A stretch of DNA of 64,000 nt from Homalodisca vitripennis (Eukaryota > Arthropoda > Insecta > Hemiptera > Cicadellidae), in NCBI RefSeq assembly GCF_021130785.1, contig NC_060213.1, forward strand, positions 96,836,501 to 96,900,500, given 5' to 3'. Of this stretch, positions 23,340 to 35,258 are shown piece after piece. The position numbers and the translations under genes were made by a program. Under the pieces are notes generated by a model. It did no database searches and had not been told where the DNA came from. It saw only the letters and a program-made list of their open reading frames with translations. Position 1 is the first letter of the stretch. Each line of letters starts with the position of its first letter.

Positions 23340-24383
23340 ATTTAGTATATGAATTTTCCACAGTTCTTTAATAGGAGGTCATTTAGGCATTGCTAGAACG
23401 CAAAGAAAAATTAATCAGTATTTTTATAGACCTGATTTAGACGAAATTATAAAGGCAAAAGTGAAAAGCATGTAATGTTTGTAAAATGAGTAAAGTGTGC
23501 CAAAGAAAATATGAAGGCGAATTAGTATCTGTGCCATTTAAGAACAATATGGATTGTTTATTCATAGATCTTTTAGGTCCCGTAGTGAGAACTAGAAACA
23601 GCAATGTATATTTACTTGTAGTTGTAGATGCGCCAGTAAATTTCTATGGCTAATCCCTTTGAGGGAATGTAAGAGTGCTGAAATATGTAATAAATTAGAC
23701 CGCATAATTTTTAACAACTTTTCTGTACCTAAAATAATAGTGTCAGACAATGCCGCATATTTTACATCACTGTATTTTAAGAAGTTCTTATTTAAGAATT
23801 TTATTGAACACCGTAGACTAGCGCCTTACAGGGCTAATGGAAATCAATCAGGAAGGCATATTAGAAACATATCTACATTATTACGTAGTTTCTATCACAA
23901 CTGTCATAGTAATTGGGGATAATGACCTAGGCTATTTACAATTAAGTTTAAACACCGCCCATAATGAAAGCACAGGTTTTGCTGCCTTTGATTTAATGTT
24001 TAATCATTCCTGTAATAATGCTTTATCTAATTTATGGAAAGCTAAATGATCTAATTGGTGAGAATTTGTCCAAGGAAACTGTTGTAAACAATTTAAAAGA
24101 GAGCTGTGGTGAATGTAAAAAGGAGTATAGCACATAACAGTAATAGACAAAAAGTACTCAGAGCAAAATGTAAAACATCCCTTTAAGTTGCATTCCTTAG
24201 TATGGATTAGAACCCACTATTTAAGCAATAAGGTAGAAAAGTTTTGTGCAAAATTAGCACCAAAATATGTAGGAATTTATAGAATTTTATATTTTTTTAA
24301 GCCCTGTAACTTGTATTGTACAACACACTGAAAATGTTTTGAATGTAAAAAAGGTTCATATTGTAGATTTAAAATTAAATTAA
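23340..24383 (+). pseudogene. Gypsy integrase
   Basis: Zinc-binding region: the GGHLGIARTQRKINQYFY block near 23372, followed by CNVCKMSK near 23474. Core: FIDLLGPV (about 23560) and SDNAAYFTSLYF (about 23745) carry two of the catalytic acidic residues. The C-terminal part is poorly preserved and ends at the piggyBac insertion. Frameshifts occur throughout. Confidence 0.8.
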
Positions 24384-27261
24384 CCTTTTCGCCGCGAATT
24401 AATAAACCAACACTGTTCCAAGATTTACATTTTTTGAAAAAAAAAATTTTTTTTCCTACAATTATTAAACATTAATTATTTTGGTTCCTTGAGATGTTAT
24501 ACACATGTTTTAGTAAGAAAAAACGCAACATTAAAATTTTTTTATGGTGAATAATTACATGTTTTTTAGTTATTTTATCAAAAAATTTGTAAAAAAAATA
24601 ATAAATTGTATTACGTCGGTTGATGTGCAGTCCGAATGAACTTTATATCATAATTTAATTGTACATACACCCATATATGATATTGTGTAACAAGTAATTT
24701 GTACATAATAATATAAATTTACCAGTAAAGCTGAAAATGTAGTGATTCGCACGAGGCGCAGAAGTAGCAGGGAGTCCATGTCTCACAACACTCACTTTTA
24801 TACATTTAGAATTATTTATACAAAGTTAAAAAACTATTCATTCTTCAATTTACTTTTTTAATAGTTTCAAGTAATAAGTCACAATAAATACAAGTTAGTA
24901 GGCCTAAACATAAAAAATAAAAAAATGCAAAAATGGTTGTCCAATATGCAAACATCTCTTATAGCCTTACAAGATTGTCTTGGTTTTTAGCAATTGCAAG
25001 TTTTCTTATAAATCTTTATAGAGTGATAAATTTCAAAACAAGGAACTATGCACAGGGGTGGCTCATCCTGGCAAGTTTTACAAAAATACGATGTTTGCTT
25101 TCTTTTACACGTGCCTTTCCCTTTTTTGGTGCAGCTTGATGGTAGGATACTACAAACAGCACAGTTGGGTTTGTGGTTTTTATCTCCATATTGGCTGATA
25201 AAATGGATTTTCCCTGATAGTCTGTCATCAAGAGGGTTGCTCAATTTCGACCACGTCGGATTGCAGTTCTAGGTTGCCATGCACTTAGTAACCCGTCAAT
25301 AACCTGTTCTCGAAACTTTTTGTGGGTTAGAGATCTTACACCATTTTGCATATTATAAGCTAATGCAGCCATTTATCAATGCAATTTCAATGACAAAATG
25401 CCATAGGGGGTGGTACCATTTCATTGATTTATGGCCATAAAGGATACGTAGAACAAAACTTGTCAAATAAGTCTACTCCACCCATATTTTTGTTGTACAG
25501 TACTTGAATATTGGGCTTTGTGACTTCTCGTCTGCCTGTCTTTGATCTGACTTCAATTAATTTTACTCCAGTGTCCACCTACAGTAGAGAGCATGTTTAC
25601 TTTTCCTGTATCTTGCCAGGAACATGCTATCATATCCTTAGATTCTCTAATCCATGTTTGTTGGGAAGTCACCTTTCTTTTTCTTCAAATTTTTCATTTG
25701 TGCAGGCAAATTTTTTTCGGTTTGCTCTCACCGTACCACATGCTCCCAACCCACTCAACCTCAGGTCGTTGAATAAATCAACACTAGAGTAGAAATTGTC
25801 CATGTATATGATTCTGTTAGTAGATTCAAAACCTAGTAACAAATCTTTTACAACTCTACTACCCAGGCCCTCATCTTTACTGTCGGTTTCTTTCCCAGTA
25901 TACACCTTGAATCTCAACAGAAATCCATTTGAAGAGTCACAGAGCGACCATACCTTGATTCCCCATTTTGTTGATGGCTTGCTTGGAAGATATTGTTTGA
26001 AGGATAGCCTACCTTTAAATTTAACCATACTTTCATCTATAGAAAGTGCCTCTCCAGGCTCATAGTTGTCCTAGATATGTTTTTTAGAAACAAAATCTAT
26101 CAAGGGCCTTATTTTGAACAGTGGATCATATCCAGGATTACCCTTTGACACCTGATTGCTATTATCATTGAAATGCAAAAAAAGACTTGATTAGTTGATA
26201 TTGGTCTCTAGAAAATATTTTGGAAAATGCCCCGGAGTTTTTGTCAGCCAAAAAGCCGTCTTGAAAATATGATTCTTCGTTTGGCTTATGAATGAGTCCC
26301 CATTGAAATTTGCGTTGCTACCAAAAGCTTTCATGTCCCTTTCATCGATTTCTTTTAGTTGGGTGTAGTCTAGAACGTTTGGGAATGTCCAGTTGTTACA
26401 TCACAACATTGTAAAGAATAAATATTTTGTCCTGTTCAGCTACATATTATAGATTGCTTCAGGAAAGAATTTATGAAATGATTCAGTTGGAGTTAGGTTT
26501 TCAAATTTGACCTTAGGTGTATCACAAAGTGTAAATTTAGGTATTTTGTCTAATACTATGTTAGAACCTATTTGAATTTTCATCCACAAGGTAGCATTGT
26601 TTTGTTGAGATTTAGGCCTAGATGCTCTAGGGCTATTTTCATCTAATGGATCATCTATATCACTTTTCAGAAGAATAGTCTACATTGTTATCACCTATTT
26701 CAAAATCTGAGTCTTCATTACCATGATTCAAATATTCATTAATCTCATCATCGGTTATTTGTTCCATTATTAAACAGGATAACCTCAACAGGCTAGAAAT
26801 TTGTAAAAACTATTGTCCCTGACTAGCCTACATACCTAACAATCACAGCCTTTTTGTTGTAAGATATTTCACTACAGTAAACACAACACTTTTTAATGTT
26901 AAAACACTTACTTGCATTAAAATATTAAGAAATAAAAACTAAACAATATGAATACAATAAATCAAAACAAATAACCAAACATAACCAATGTTTAATGTTA
27001 GTAAACACGGCAAAAGCAGCAGACGCGATCCCGAACAACTGCCAACATCGTCATGTGACTAGTCTAGTTCAAATATTTGCCGCGCGGGGCTGTAGCACTT
27101 TACAGAAGGCAGTGAATATGGCGTTTACTCACTTGGGACTATAGTCGACTTATTACACAGCCAACGGAGAAGTTTTTCTGCTGCCGAGGACTAAAGTCGA
27201 TTTACGCGGCGAACGGAAAAAAACGGTGAGTCGACTATTGTCGATTTACGCGGCGAAAAGG
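24384..27261 (-). mobile_element. piggyBac-like transposon with decayed transposase, nested in Gypsy
   Basis: TTAA at 24380-24383 and at 27262-27265 flanks perfect 13-bp ends (CCTTTTCGCCGCG and its complement). The element is 2878 bp. Its right subterminal region repeats GTCGATTTACGCGGCGAA twice (ending near 27216 and 27261). The single transposase gene lies on the minus strand. TTAA targeting plus the transposase match make the family secure. Confidence 0.95.
24987..26767 (-). pseudogene. piggyBac-like transposase, about 590 codons, frame broken
   Basis: The likely start is the ATG at 26767, opening MEQITDDEINEYLNHG, an acidic N-terminus usual in this family. The DDE region is clear at 26028-25669, with MVKFKGRLSFKQYLPSKP, WGIKVWSLCD and YMDNFYSSVDLFNDL. 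The C-terminal Cys-rich domain (25244-24987) has spaced Cys and His in the manner of a cross-brace zinc domain: CAVC, CKRK, FCKTC and PCFE. Stops early (near 26665) and frame changes between 26100 and 26600 and near 25300-25660 inactivate it. The length fits a full piggyBac transposase. Confidence 0.9.
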
Positions 27262-27265
27262 TTAA

Positions 27266-28171
27266 GACCTGTTCTGTATAAAATAAAAAAAAAAAAAAAT
27301 GTTGTAGCATCCCTAGCTTAAGGAACCACTTGCTGCCAAATTTAAAAGATAAGATAAAATCCAGGAAGTTAACTGTTTGGTGAATTCTTAACGAATGGGT
27401 CAATGGAAATAAAATATAGAAAAAGAATTTGTAAATAGACTTAGTGTAAAGAAATGAGACAAAGTTGATCCTGACTGTTTGTAATGAGGGAACCAAATAT
27501 GAAAAAATTGTCTGTGTTTTGTAGGTATGCCGAAGTGTTGAATTTTTGAATTTTGGTAGATATATTTGAAGTGTTAAAATTCATGTAGATGTAAGATGTA
27601 TAGGATGTCGTATGTAAATATATATATATATATATTAAGAGTGATGCAGTATTAAATACGAAATGTGAGACTTAGCTTCTCGTGAGGGGGACGTTTCATT
27701 CCAAATATATTCGATCCATATTGGTAACTTGTCCGCAAGTCTCAGGGTATTTAATGGCACAACAACTATACACAAAACACTGGTATGAATGCAAAAAAGA
27801 AGTATGAATGTGGCGCCTATATAACAAAACAATACACTACACTTGTTTACGATTTAATCGCCTTAAATGCCCTTATTCTTGCAACGACCCGCAAATTCTA
27901 AAACGCTGCAACGTGCACTGCATGAAAATTAGTTTGCCTAAATTGATTTTCTATTTTTGGTCCTTAAGCGAGCAGTCATAGAACTGCATTATTGGCATGC
28001 GATCTAGCGGATTTCATAGAAAACTTTTGAAACCCCCGCGCTATCGTATTGTTTATGGTTGAATTTGAATTTATGTAATGAATAAAAGGTTGAATTAAGT
28101 TTTGTTATTTAGAATATGTTTAAAGTAAAGCGACTAACTAGGTTGCGAAATCAAAAACAGGGGGGATATTC
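27266..28171 (+). other. Gypsy 3' non-coding region and polypurine tract
   Basis: AT-rich DNA between the piggyBac insertion and the 3' LTR, with a short (TA)n tract near 27619-27636 and no env-like frame. The run CAGGGGGGA at 28159-28167 is a good polypurine tract, four bases before the LTR start. Confidence 0.6.
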
Positions 28172-29076
28172 TGTACCGTAAATTAGTTAATTAAATTTCA
28201 TGCAATGTAAATTTCGCAACCTAATCAGCCAGTATAATATAATATTATTTTACATCCAATGTTCCGGAACTAAATTATTGGGCGGAGTAACTACCTAATT
28301 GGCACGCGTATGAATTTTTTTTTTTATTTTTCTTCTAACCCTTTGTAGCAGCCCAACTACGTAACCCATCAGAACCTCGCGCGCTTTGTCCGTAAGTAAA
28401 ATTTATCTTTTCGTATTAAATAAATTAGCCCTTTGATGCCAAACGTATAAAATGAATGTAACGTAAAGTAAAGATGTGAATAGTAAAAGTAACTTACCCT
28501 TGAAGATCTTTTATTTGCTTGATGGAGATAGATAAAGGTTGTGGCGTCGTCCTTATGGCGACGAGCACGTTGTTATAAATAGTAATTTGTATTATTAAAT
28601 GGCTAATTACCGTCGCGAATTTGTTTTAGGCGAGTTTTACGTAGCTGATGTATCTCACGTGTTGTTTTGAATAGATGGCTACCATTTTCCCAACTCTACT
28701 CCTCTTCTAGAAATAACCGTTCTTAGACTACAGCTTCAATGTCTCGTGCCAAGACGCCGACACACCCCGGGTTGTGAGTCTACCTATTGCGAAGGGAAGT
28801 GAAATATTATTGTTTTGTAAAGTAAAACGTCTACGCATAATTCAATAGAACATTGGATATTTTTAGGCCCACCTAGGAAGATATACTTTTTAGTTATTAT
28901 ATTATTCTAATTGGCAGCTACGTGGCATTACATAACTTTTCCTTTACCATCTAAAAGTGGTGCTTTTAAGTTTTCGTAATTAAACTGAACTTATAAGTAA
29001 ACTTTGTATTTCTAGTATTTATTACTACGCGACCTCAGAAGTCACCACCCCCATGTGTTATCGTCATAACGGTACA
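28172..29076 (+). repeat. Complete 3' LTR of Gypsy element (905 bp)
   Basis: It starts TGTACCG and ends CGGTACA, perfect inverted ends of the TG..CA type, and is preceded by a polypurine tract. Its last ~510 bp match the 5' LTR at 16669-17171. Confidence 0.9.
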
Positions 29077-29140
29077 TGTTTTTATTTCACAAAAAGGAGG
29101 CATTAAACTATTTTACAGCATAGTTTCCACTAATTTTTAG
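29077..29140. repeat. Short dispersed repeat, second copy at 33255-33320
   Basis: The sequence around AACTATTTTACAGCATAGTTTCCACTAAT is shared almost exactly with 33260-33320, including an upstream TTTATTTC-CAAAAAGGA block. It may belong to a mariner-like or other element that was the target of the Gypsy insertion. It is not otherwise classified. Confidence 0.6.
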
Positions 29141-29247
29141 GCACAACTATTATATAGCCACCAACGAAGATCATTTTCCAATGAAACAAAAAATTTTCAA
29201 CAGACACATTGTTAACTGTTACCATAGAAATGTAAACATTAGCTTAC

Positions 29248-29330
29248 CTATAGATGTTCTCTTTGCTCTTGTATCCTTTGGATATAAACTGTGGCACACC
29301 ACCATCTAATCCAGAGTAATCTTTTTTTAT
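29248..29330 (-). CDS. Host gene exon: linker with Gly-rich loop
   Basis: The 83-bp exon has acceptor TCTCTTTCAG and donor GTAAGC. It encodes IKKDYSGLDGGVPQFISKGY and then KSKENIY plus a split Arg codon. It begins in phase 0 after the exon at 31353-31479 and ends in phase 2 before the exon at 14141. It sits just beyond the 3' LTR of the Gypsy element (ends 29076), so the intron between this exon and 14141 holds the whole Gypsy/mariner/LINE/piggyBac nest. Confidence 0.85.
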
Positions 29331-29739
29331 CTGAAAGAGAATCCTTAGTTGTATAAAATAATAAATATTCACACAAAACCACTAATGTCCATTGCTTGTT
29401 AACAGCTAATTAATACGATTACTGTAACTATAGTAGTTGCAAGCATGGACATTTGACTTTAATATTTATTAATAATGTAAAGAGATTAATAGACCTAATA
29501 CTAATGCTATCGTAAGAAATTAATCTTCTAAACTCATGCAAAGTTTAACAATGTATTTCAGACCTAAGTGCATTAAAAAACAGTTTATTTGTCACAAACC
29601 AGGCTTGCAATGATATGTCACGTACTAAAATAAGCACCATTCAATAAATCATTACGAAAGACTTGACAACCTAAATCTTTTATATCAATTTATTGTGAGC
29701 CACCACAGGCAGACTGTGATCTCCAGATGGCCAAAACTT

Positions 29740-31130
29740 GAGGGGGAACGGAGTACAATGAAAGAAGAGATAAGGAGCAGGAAGGCACAATGTTGGAAGA
29801 GCTGGTTGACTCAGTAGGAATGATTTTTGTGGAAGGAGTTACAAGCTTATCACAGGAAAATTCCAATATAGCATCCTCTCACTGGATAAGGTGGCTTTTT
29901 GATTAGTAATGAGAGAGCTTTTCACTTGACATGCAGAGACAACATATGAAGAGCTGGCAGCCATAGGTATGTCTATGTTCACAGGAGAAGAGGTCTAGGC
30001 AACAGGAAAGCGGATGAAACCAAAGCAAAGTCCAAGTCCAGATAATATCCTTGTGCAGGTGATACAAATAGCAATGGAATATCAACCATGAGAAGTACAA
30101 TGGGAGACGAACTAGATCCCTCTACTAAATGGGAAATTTCCCAAAAATCTGGAAGAAAGTGAAATTTGTATTATTAAACAAGCAGGGAAAGCCTGATGGA
30201 GTCCTTTCATACAGGCCAATATGTCAGCTGGAAGCTGCAGGAAAGCTATTGGAGCATTTGTTGGTAGAAAGGCATGCATCAGTGTTGGAGGCATGTGGGG
30301 GGGCTATCCCCAAATTAACATGACTTTTGTTAAAGAACGCTCTACGGTCTCATAAGAGCGATGAGAAGGTGGAGGATCAGGTGAGTTGTCCACAGCGACA
30401 ACAAAGAATACAAATAAATAGTGATACACCTGGATGTCAAGAATGCCTTTAGCAGTGCATCATGGTAATATATTGTAGCTGCACTGATAGGAAAGAAAAA
30501 AAGTCAATACTTGCTAGGAATGTTATATGCAAAATTAGCCCAGTAACAAATGGATAGGAGTTGAGAACATAAGAGTGGATTTTCAGATGTCCAGTAATGT
30601 TTCACAAGAATCTGTGTTGAGACCAGTGCTCTGAACATACTATATAACAGAATGTTACGATGCAAATTCCAGAAGGAGTTATAACGGTAAGCTAGCAGCT
30701 GTTGTAATTAGCAGCACAAACTAAGTGCAGGTTCTAATGAGGCAATGATCAGAGTAAGCACATGAATGAAGGAACACATGCAAGGGCTTGCTCCTCAGAA
30801 GACAGAGGGAGTAGGCAGAAGAGTGATCAAAACACCAGTAAGATTTGTTGCTTTTTGCTGCACAGATAATTTCAAAGAGAAGATCGTGTATCTTGGAGTG
30901 TAGTTGGACTTTTGGGAACACATACAGGCAGTAGATCACAGGATAGAGCCATGAGCGATGACCAACTTATGGCTAATGTTTGAAGCCCAAAGCAGTGCTC
31001 AGGATGGTTACTCACAACTGTTGTTGCCTCAATGGCGTGGTATGCTTCACAGTTTGCAAATGGGCTGCAAGAACAACAGTGGCAGAAAGTAAATTAGAGA
31101 GTTTGTGGCAAAATGTGGCACTGAAATGTG
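29740..31130 (+). pseudogene. R1-like LINE reverse transcriptase remnant
   Basis: The clearest frame (30129-30323) reads FPKIWKKVKFVLLNKQGKPD, then YRPICQLEAAGKLLEHLL. This is the early palm of R1/jockey-type reverse transcriptases. Weak matches continue downstream, with a thumb-like KEKIVYLGV near 30880. No catalytic FADD/YADD box is readable. Stops occur throughout. It is inserted in a host intron in the opposite direction to the gene. Confidence 0.65.
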
Positions 31131-31352
31131 CAGTGGACTTAGGAATTGTACTCGCATTATGTAGCATTTGTAATAGCAAGTGTGATTTCCATATAAACCT
31201 ATATTGGGTGATTAGTTAATTATGATCTTTTACCATCATAATATAATAATAATATGTGAATATAACTATATTCACATGATCTGCAATGTTACTTTCTATC
31301 CGCAAGTTCCTACTATTAGGATATGTTGTTAATGCATTGTAAACACCCTCAC

Positions 31353-31479
31353 CTCAATAAAAGGGCAATACTTCCTTAGATTTTTCAAAGCATCTTCAGC
31401 GGCCCTTTCTTTCACCAACTTCTCGATATATGAGGTTGCTCTGCCAACCACTCGTCTGTCAATAAGAGCTTCACCAGTT
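31353..31479 (-). CDS. Host gene exon: dsRBD-like alpha-helical segment
   Basis: The 127-bp exon has acceptor TTTCTTTACAG and donor GTGAGG. It encodes TGEALIDRRVVGRATSYIEK and then a helix with KERAAEDALKNLRKYCP. The 'K-x-RAAEDAL..L' helix resembles the C-terminal helix of double-stranded RNA-binding folds (KxAAxxAL pattern). The split Ile codon (AT+A) joins it to 49423-49642, and phase 0 joins it to 29330. The domain is assigned by motif only; the exon is well supported by its splice phases. Confidence 0.85.
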
Positions 31480-31734
31480 CTGTAAAGAAACAGTAAAATA
31501 ATAAATATAACAACCTTACTTTTTATTAATCAATTTTTAACAGACAAATTTCACTTTCATATCAATAACACAACCAAAATTGGTTATTTTATCAGAGAGA
31601 GGTACAGGAACACTGTTCCAGCAAAAATTGAGATATATAAGAGGCATGTTTTTTAAGCAAGTAGTAAAAAAAATCAAGCAAAATGTTTGTAACAATATTA
31701 TTTTGAAATGAAAGCCCACACGTGTATATACTTT

Positions 31735-32560
31735 TCTACATAATTGCCATCAATATTAAAGCACTTATCATATTTAAAAACAACCTTCTGTACACTGTCA
31801 TCATAGAAAACGGTTGCCTGATTTAACCGTTACTGAACGCTATAATTTTTACGCTGTCGTTGGTGCGGTGCTGACCTTTGAAATATTTTTTCTAACGAAA
31901 AAACAAGTGGTAACAAATGGGCACTAAATTGGGACTTTTAGGAGGATTATCAAATTGTTCCTAGCAAAATGCTGTGATGAGATCCTAATTTAGTTTTGTC
32001 GCATGTGGAAATTCATTGTCATACAGGAAAACGTGTTTCTCAATAAAATTGTCATACAGAAACTCTTCTGATAACGAAGTAATTGTGAAATGTCTATTCA
32101 TTTTTGCTTTATCATTAACTTCACACACCAATTCGTAGGTGATCATTGAGGGTTTTAGATTGCATTTTTCATCATGAGCATTTTTTCGGTCATCTTTTAA
32201 AGCTCTTGCCCATTTGAATGCCATTACATCATTCATAATGTTTGTCCATACACTTCACACTTCTGTTGGTGAATTTCAATTGCTTTCACGCCTTTAACAC
32301 CAAGGAAACAAATAACAGAACTTACTTCACAGTCCATGGGATTCTTCATTGAAAGGGCATTTGAAATAAGCATTAACAGATGTAAAAACAATTGACATTT
32401 AACACTTTTTTGATTTTTGCCGTAATTGTTCTATGGCTCGCACAAGCACGGGACACCGATCGTGCTGCAGCGGCGGAATTTCAAAACTGTACTTACTTTA
32501 AAAAAAACACACACCTCGTACATTACAGTGCCACATGACAACTATTGTTATTAATTTTTA
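31735..32560 (-). pseudogene. Mariner-like transposase with internal deletion
   Basis: N-terminal part (32345 down): NPMDCEVSSVICFLGVKGVK, then an HTH region with IEIHQQKCEVYGQ and a linker with KMNRHFTITSLSEEF. The text then jumps to FLYDNEFPHATKLN, resembling the block around the second catalytic Asp. C-terminal text near 31835-31737 reads VVFKYDKCFNIDGNYVEKS, a common mariner ending. The central catalytic region is mostly missing. The upstream part to 32560 may be the 5' non-coding portion. Confidence 0.75.
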
Positions 32561-33254
32561 TATCATCACATTGCTATTCCATACATTGAATTATCTACGA
32601 AAATCTAGATTAGCCACCAAATGGTACTTTCTACACATATGAAGTACTTGAATGTACTTGTATAACAAACAAAAGGTACAGTACCTCAAACATGGCCAGA
32701 AATATAACTAACATCACAGGGAGAGAAGATAGGTCACCACTGGCATTCTATAGTCATTATTAACAAGATACATCAGGGAAATGTTCCATTAAGAACATTT
32801 GTGTATAAAGAACAATTGAAAAATTACACATTCCAATAATGATGTGAAACTTCTGTGCTGGTGTTTCGGAGCAAGCTCAACACCTGGAATAAAGCAATCG
32901 GGTGCATCATTGGTCAGTTGCCGATGACACGACGGTCAGCTAGGCTTACCAATTAGTCGTGATTTAAACAAAGGTAGCCAACTACTGTCTGGAACACTCC
33001 AGTACAGGTTCTGGTAGGCATATTCCCGTTAATAATAGGCAAGCTGGGGGGACAGACATTGGTGATGGAGTTGTGTACAACTATCGTAAAGAGTAGGACG
33101 GGTAGCAATGAAAATCATCTAGGCTCCCGAAACATTTTTCCTACAAGTATTCTTCCTTTCCTAATATAAACGGTTTCCTTCACGGCTAGAGACTGGTACA
33201 AGAGGGTTGGGGAACTAATCACTAATAAAAAAAACAAAATCATGTTTTTTAAAT
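32561..33254. other. Intergenic/intronic DNA, nothing recognised
   Basis: Moderately AT-rich sequence without a supported gene. One moderately GC-richer stretch at 32865-33100 has no recognisable frame. Confidence 0.4.
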
Positions 33255-33599
33255 TATTTGTTTTATTTCGCAAAAAGGATGCATTTAACTATTTTACAGC
33301 ATAGTTTCCACTAATATTTAATCACTTATTCGGCAGGTGACTGTCACCAGCAGCATGGGACGGAGCACTGTTACAGAGTAATGTAACTGTTCTTTGATAG
33401 AAAACTCCTCCATTTTTGTTTTGAATTACGCAACAAAGATTCACACCACTTCATTGCACCACCCAAACTTTTTGTTTATTTAACAATAAATTCTCTTAAA
33501 TTTATTTATTTTGTTATTAAAATTTACAAGGCTATAATAACAACAACCAGTAATTACCATGACATGTGAGACAATATATTTTTTTAAGTGTCTCCACCT

Positions 33600-34862
33600 A
33601 AACAGGACAAGTTACTGAACACTCTGCATTGTGGCATATCTCCAACTCAGAGATACCAATAAGTTGGTAGGTAGTTAAATGGGCAATGTTCGGTCACAAA
33701 ATAGAGAACAATCTGATGTCTGGTCTGCTGAGTCCAAAAATAGCTTTGCTATGACAGCTTTCACTTGTCTCAGGCCTGGGAGACCTTTCCAGTAAAGAAC
33801 AGTCTCCTCAGCCACCCATTTTGTGACAGCATTTCTGACCACTTAGCCAAGTCACAAACGTGTTTTAGGACTACCTTACCTTCATCTCTCGCTAACCTGT
33901 CCGCCATCATCTCATTTCCTGCATTTTCTTCAAGCCCCAGTAGTCCCATCAGAGTAACTCTATTGTGGGTTGCCAGTGTTTTAAGTAATGTTAGTCAGTC
34001 CCAGACCACTTTGGACACAAAGATGCAGGTGCTAAGAGATCTAAATGCAGCTTAGCTGTCCGATAGGATATAGATCTCACCAGCCTTCTGTATTCTAGAT
34101 AAGTTGATCCAGACACACAGATGTATTGCAAGCATTTTTGCTTGAAAGACAGTTGGGAAGGAAGGAACCCAGGGTTTACGAGGCCCAAAAGATTCATCCG
34201 TTGGCACCCAGATCCACCCTTCATCTCTCCTTGATCCATCTGTGTACCAGACCTGTGCTCCCTTCTCAAAAAAGGGCCAACCTGCTGCCATTCTTGGCAT
34301 TCTGGTATGATAAAAGTCCTGGAAAGGGTGATCAAAGCAGAATTGTTTCGGCATCATATCCTAGAAAAATTCAAGCATATGTAAATTTTCAACATTTTTG
34401 AATATATTCATATGCCCAACAAAGTGTATCAGCTTTCTTGGATCTGCCCCTTAAAGCAGTCTTACAGCACTAAGAGCCACCTCACCCTTCATATAAAGAT
34501 ATAAGGCTTCCAGAGCTGCTGTGAGACTAGAATCCATGGTTCCACCAATACATAGACAAGCTAGGCACTGACCACCTTGAAGTCCAGTCCTGTTTTCCTC
34601 TACCTTTGGCCACCAAACATGACAGCCATAGCCGATCATTGGCTTCGTGATGGTCTTGTAGAGCCCAGTTCTACTACAGAACTGGCTGCTGGTATGGTGA
34701 GCAACCACTACTCGATGCAGTAACAACTTCCAAGTCAGCCTTTTATCAAGCACCATACCCAGATATTTGACTTCACTGAAGAACGCTACACTGGTACCCA
34801 TAAGGCCAGAGGCTGTAACTTAAGCTTTCTCCATCGGGTGATTGGAATTATAGCGGTTATGT
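33600..34862 (-). pseudogene. LINE 3' half with RNase H domain
   Basis: Thumb-like text on the minus strand (34801-34451) reads SEVKYLGMVLDKRLTWKLLL, then MIGYGCHVWWPKVE and SLTAALEALY. An RNase H domain follows (34357-34052) with VWYTDGSRRDEG (catalytic Asp of the DGS box), FQAKMLAIHLCV and IYILSDS. LINEs of the R1/I/Loa groups carry such a C-terminal RNase H. The frames are broken. Its text still reads up to 34862, where another LINE begins, so it was cut there by that insertion. Confidence 0.8.
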
Positions 34863-35258
34863 TGGGGTTTATTTTATTTATTTATTTATTTTTTTTTTTA
34901 TTTGCATGCTTTATAACAGTATTAACCATTTACAATAAAGCAGTTATTACATATAAACAATTAACTGTGGGAATGTTCTCCACTCACTTCACTTTATATA
35001 ATAGTTTTAAATTATGTGATAACATAAAAAAAAAAATTATAACTAATAACTTTTAACTTATAAGTTAACGAATGAGAATAAATAAATCTATAACAATCCA
35101 TAACAATAATAATAAATGTATCAATGATAACAACAAAAAATGAGTAATAAATATATGAAAATCAAATAAATAGGAACAAACAATTAATTGGATGGAATAT
35201 AAAAAAGTTACAAACATAGTTACAATAAAAATTAATTACATTATACACAGCTGATTAG

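Larger units (their letters stand above)
16669..29076 (+). mobile_element. Ty3/Gypsy LTR retrotransposon carrying nested LINE and piggyBac
   Basis: From left to right: truncated 5' LTR, gag start (17235), nested antisense LINE (17685-20029), gag remainder with zinc knuckle, protease, RT, RNase H, integrase, nested piggyBac (24384-27261), a non-coding 3' region, a polypurine tract (CAGGGGGGA, 28159-28167) and a full 3' LTR. Gag-PR-RT-RH-IN is the Ty3/Gypsy order. Stops and frameshifts in all genes show that it is dead. It was the host for two later insertions. Confidence 0.9.

Noticed and set aside
16669..29076. Endogenous retrovirus with env gene
   Set aside because: No env-like frame, signal peptide or transmembrane segment between integrase and the 3' LTR.
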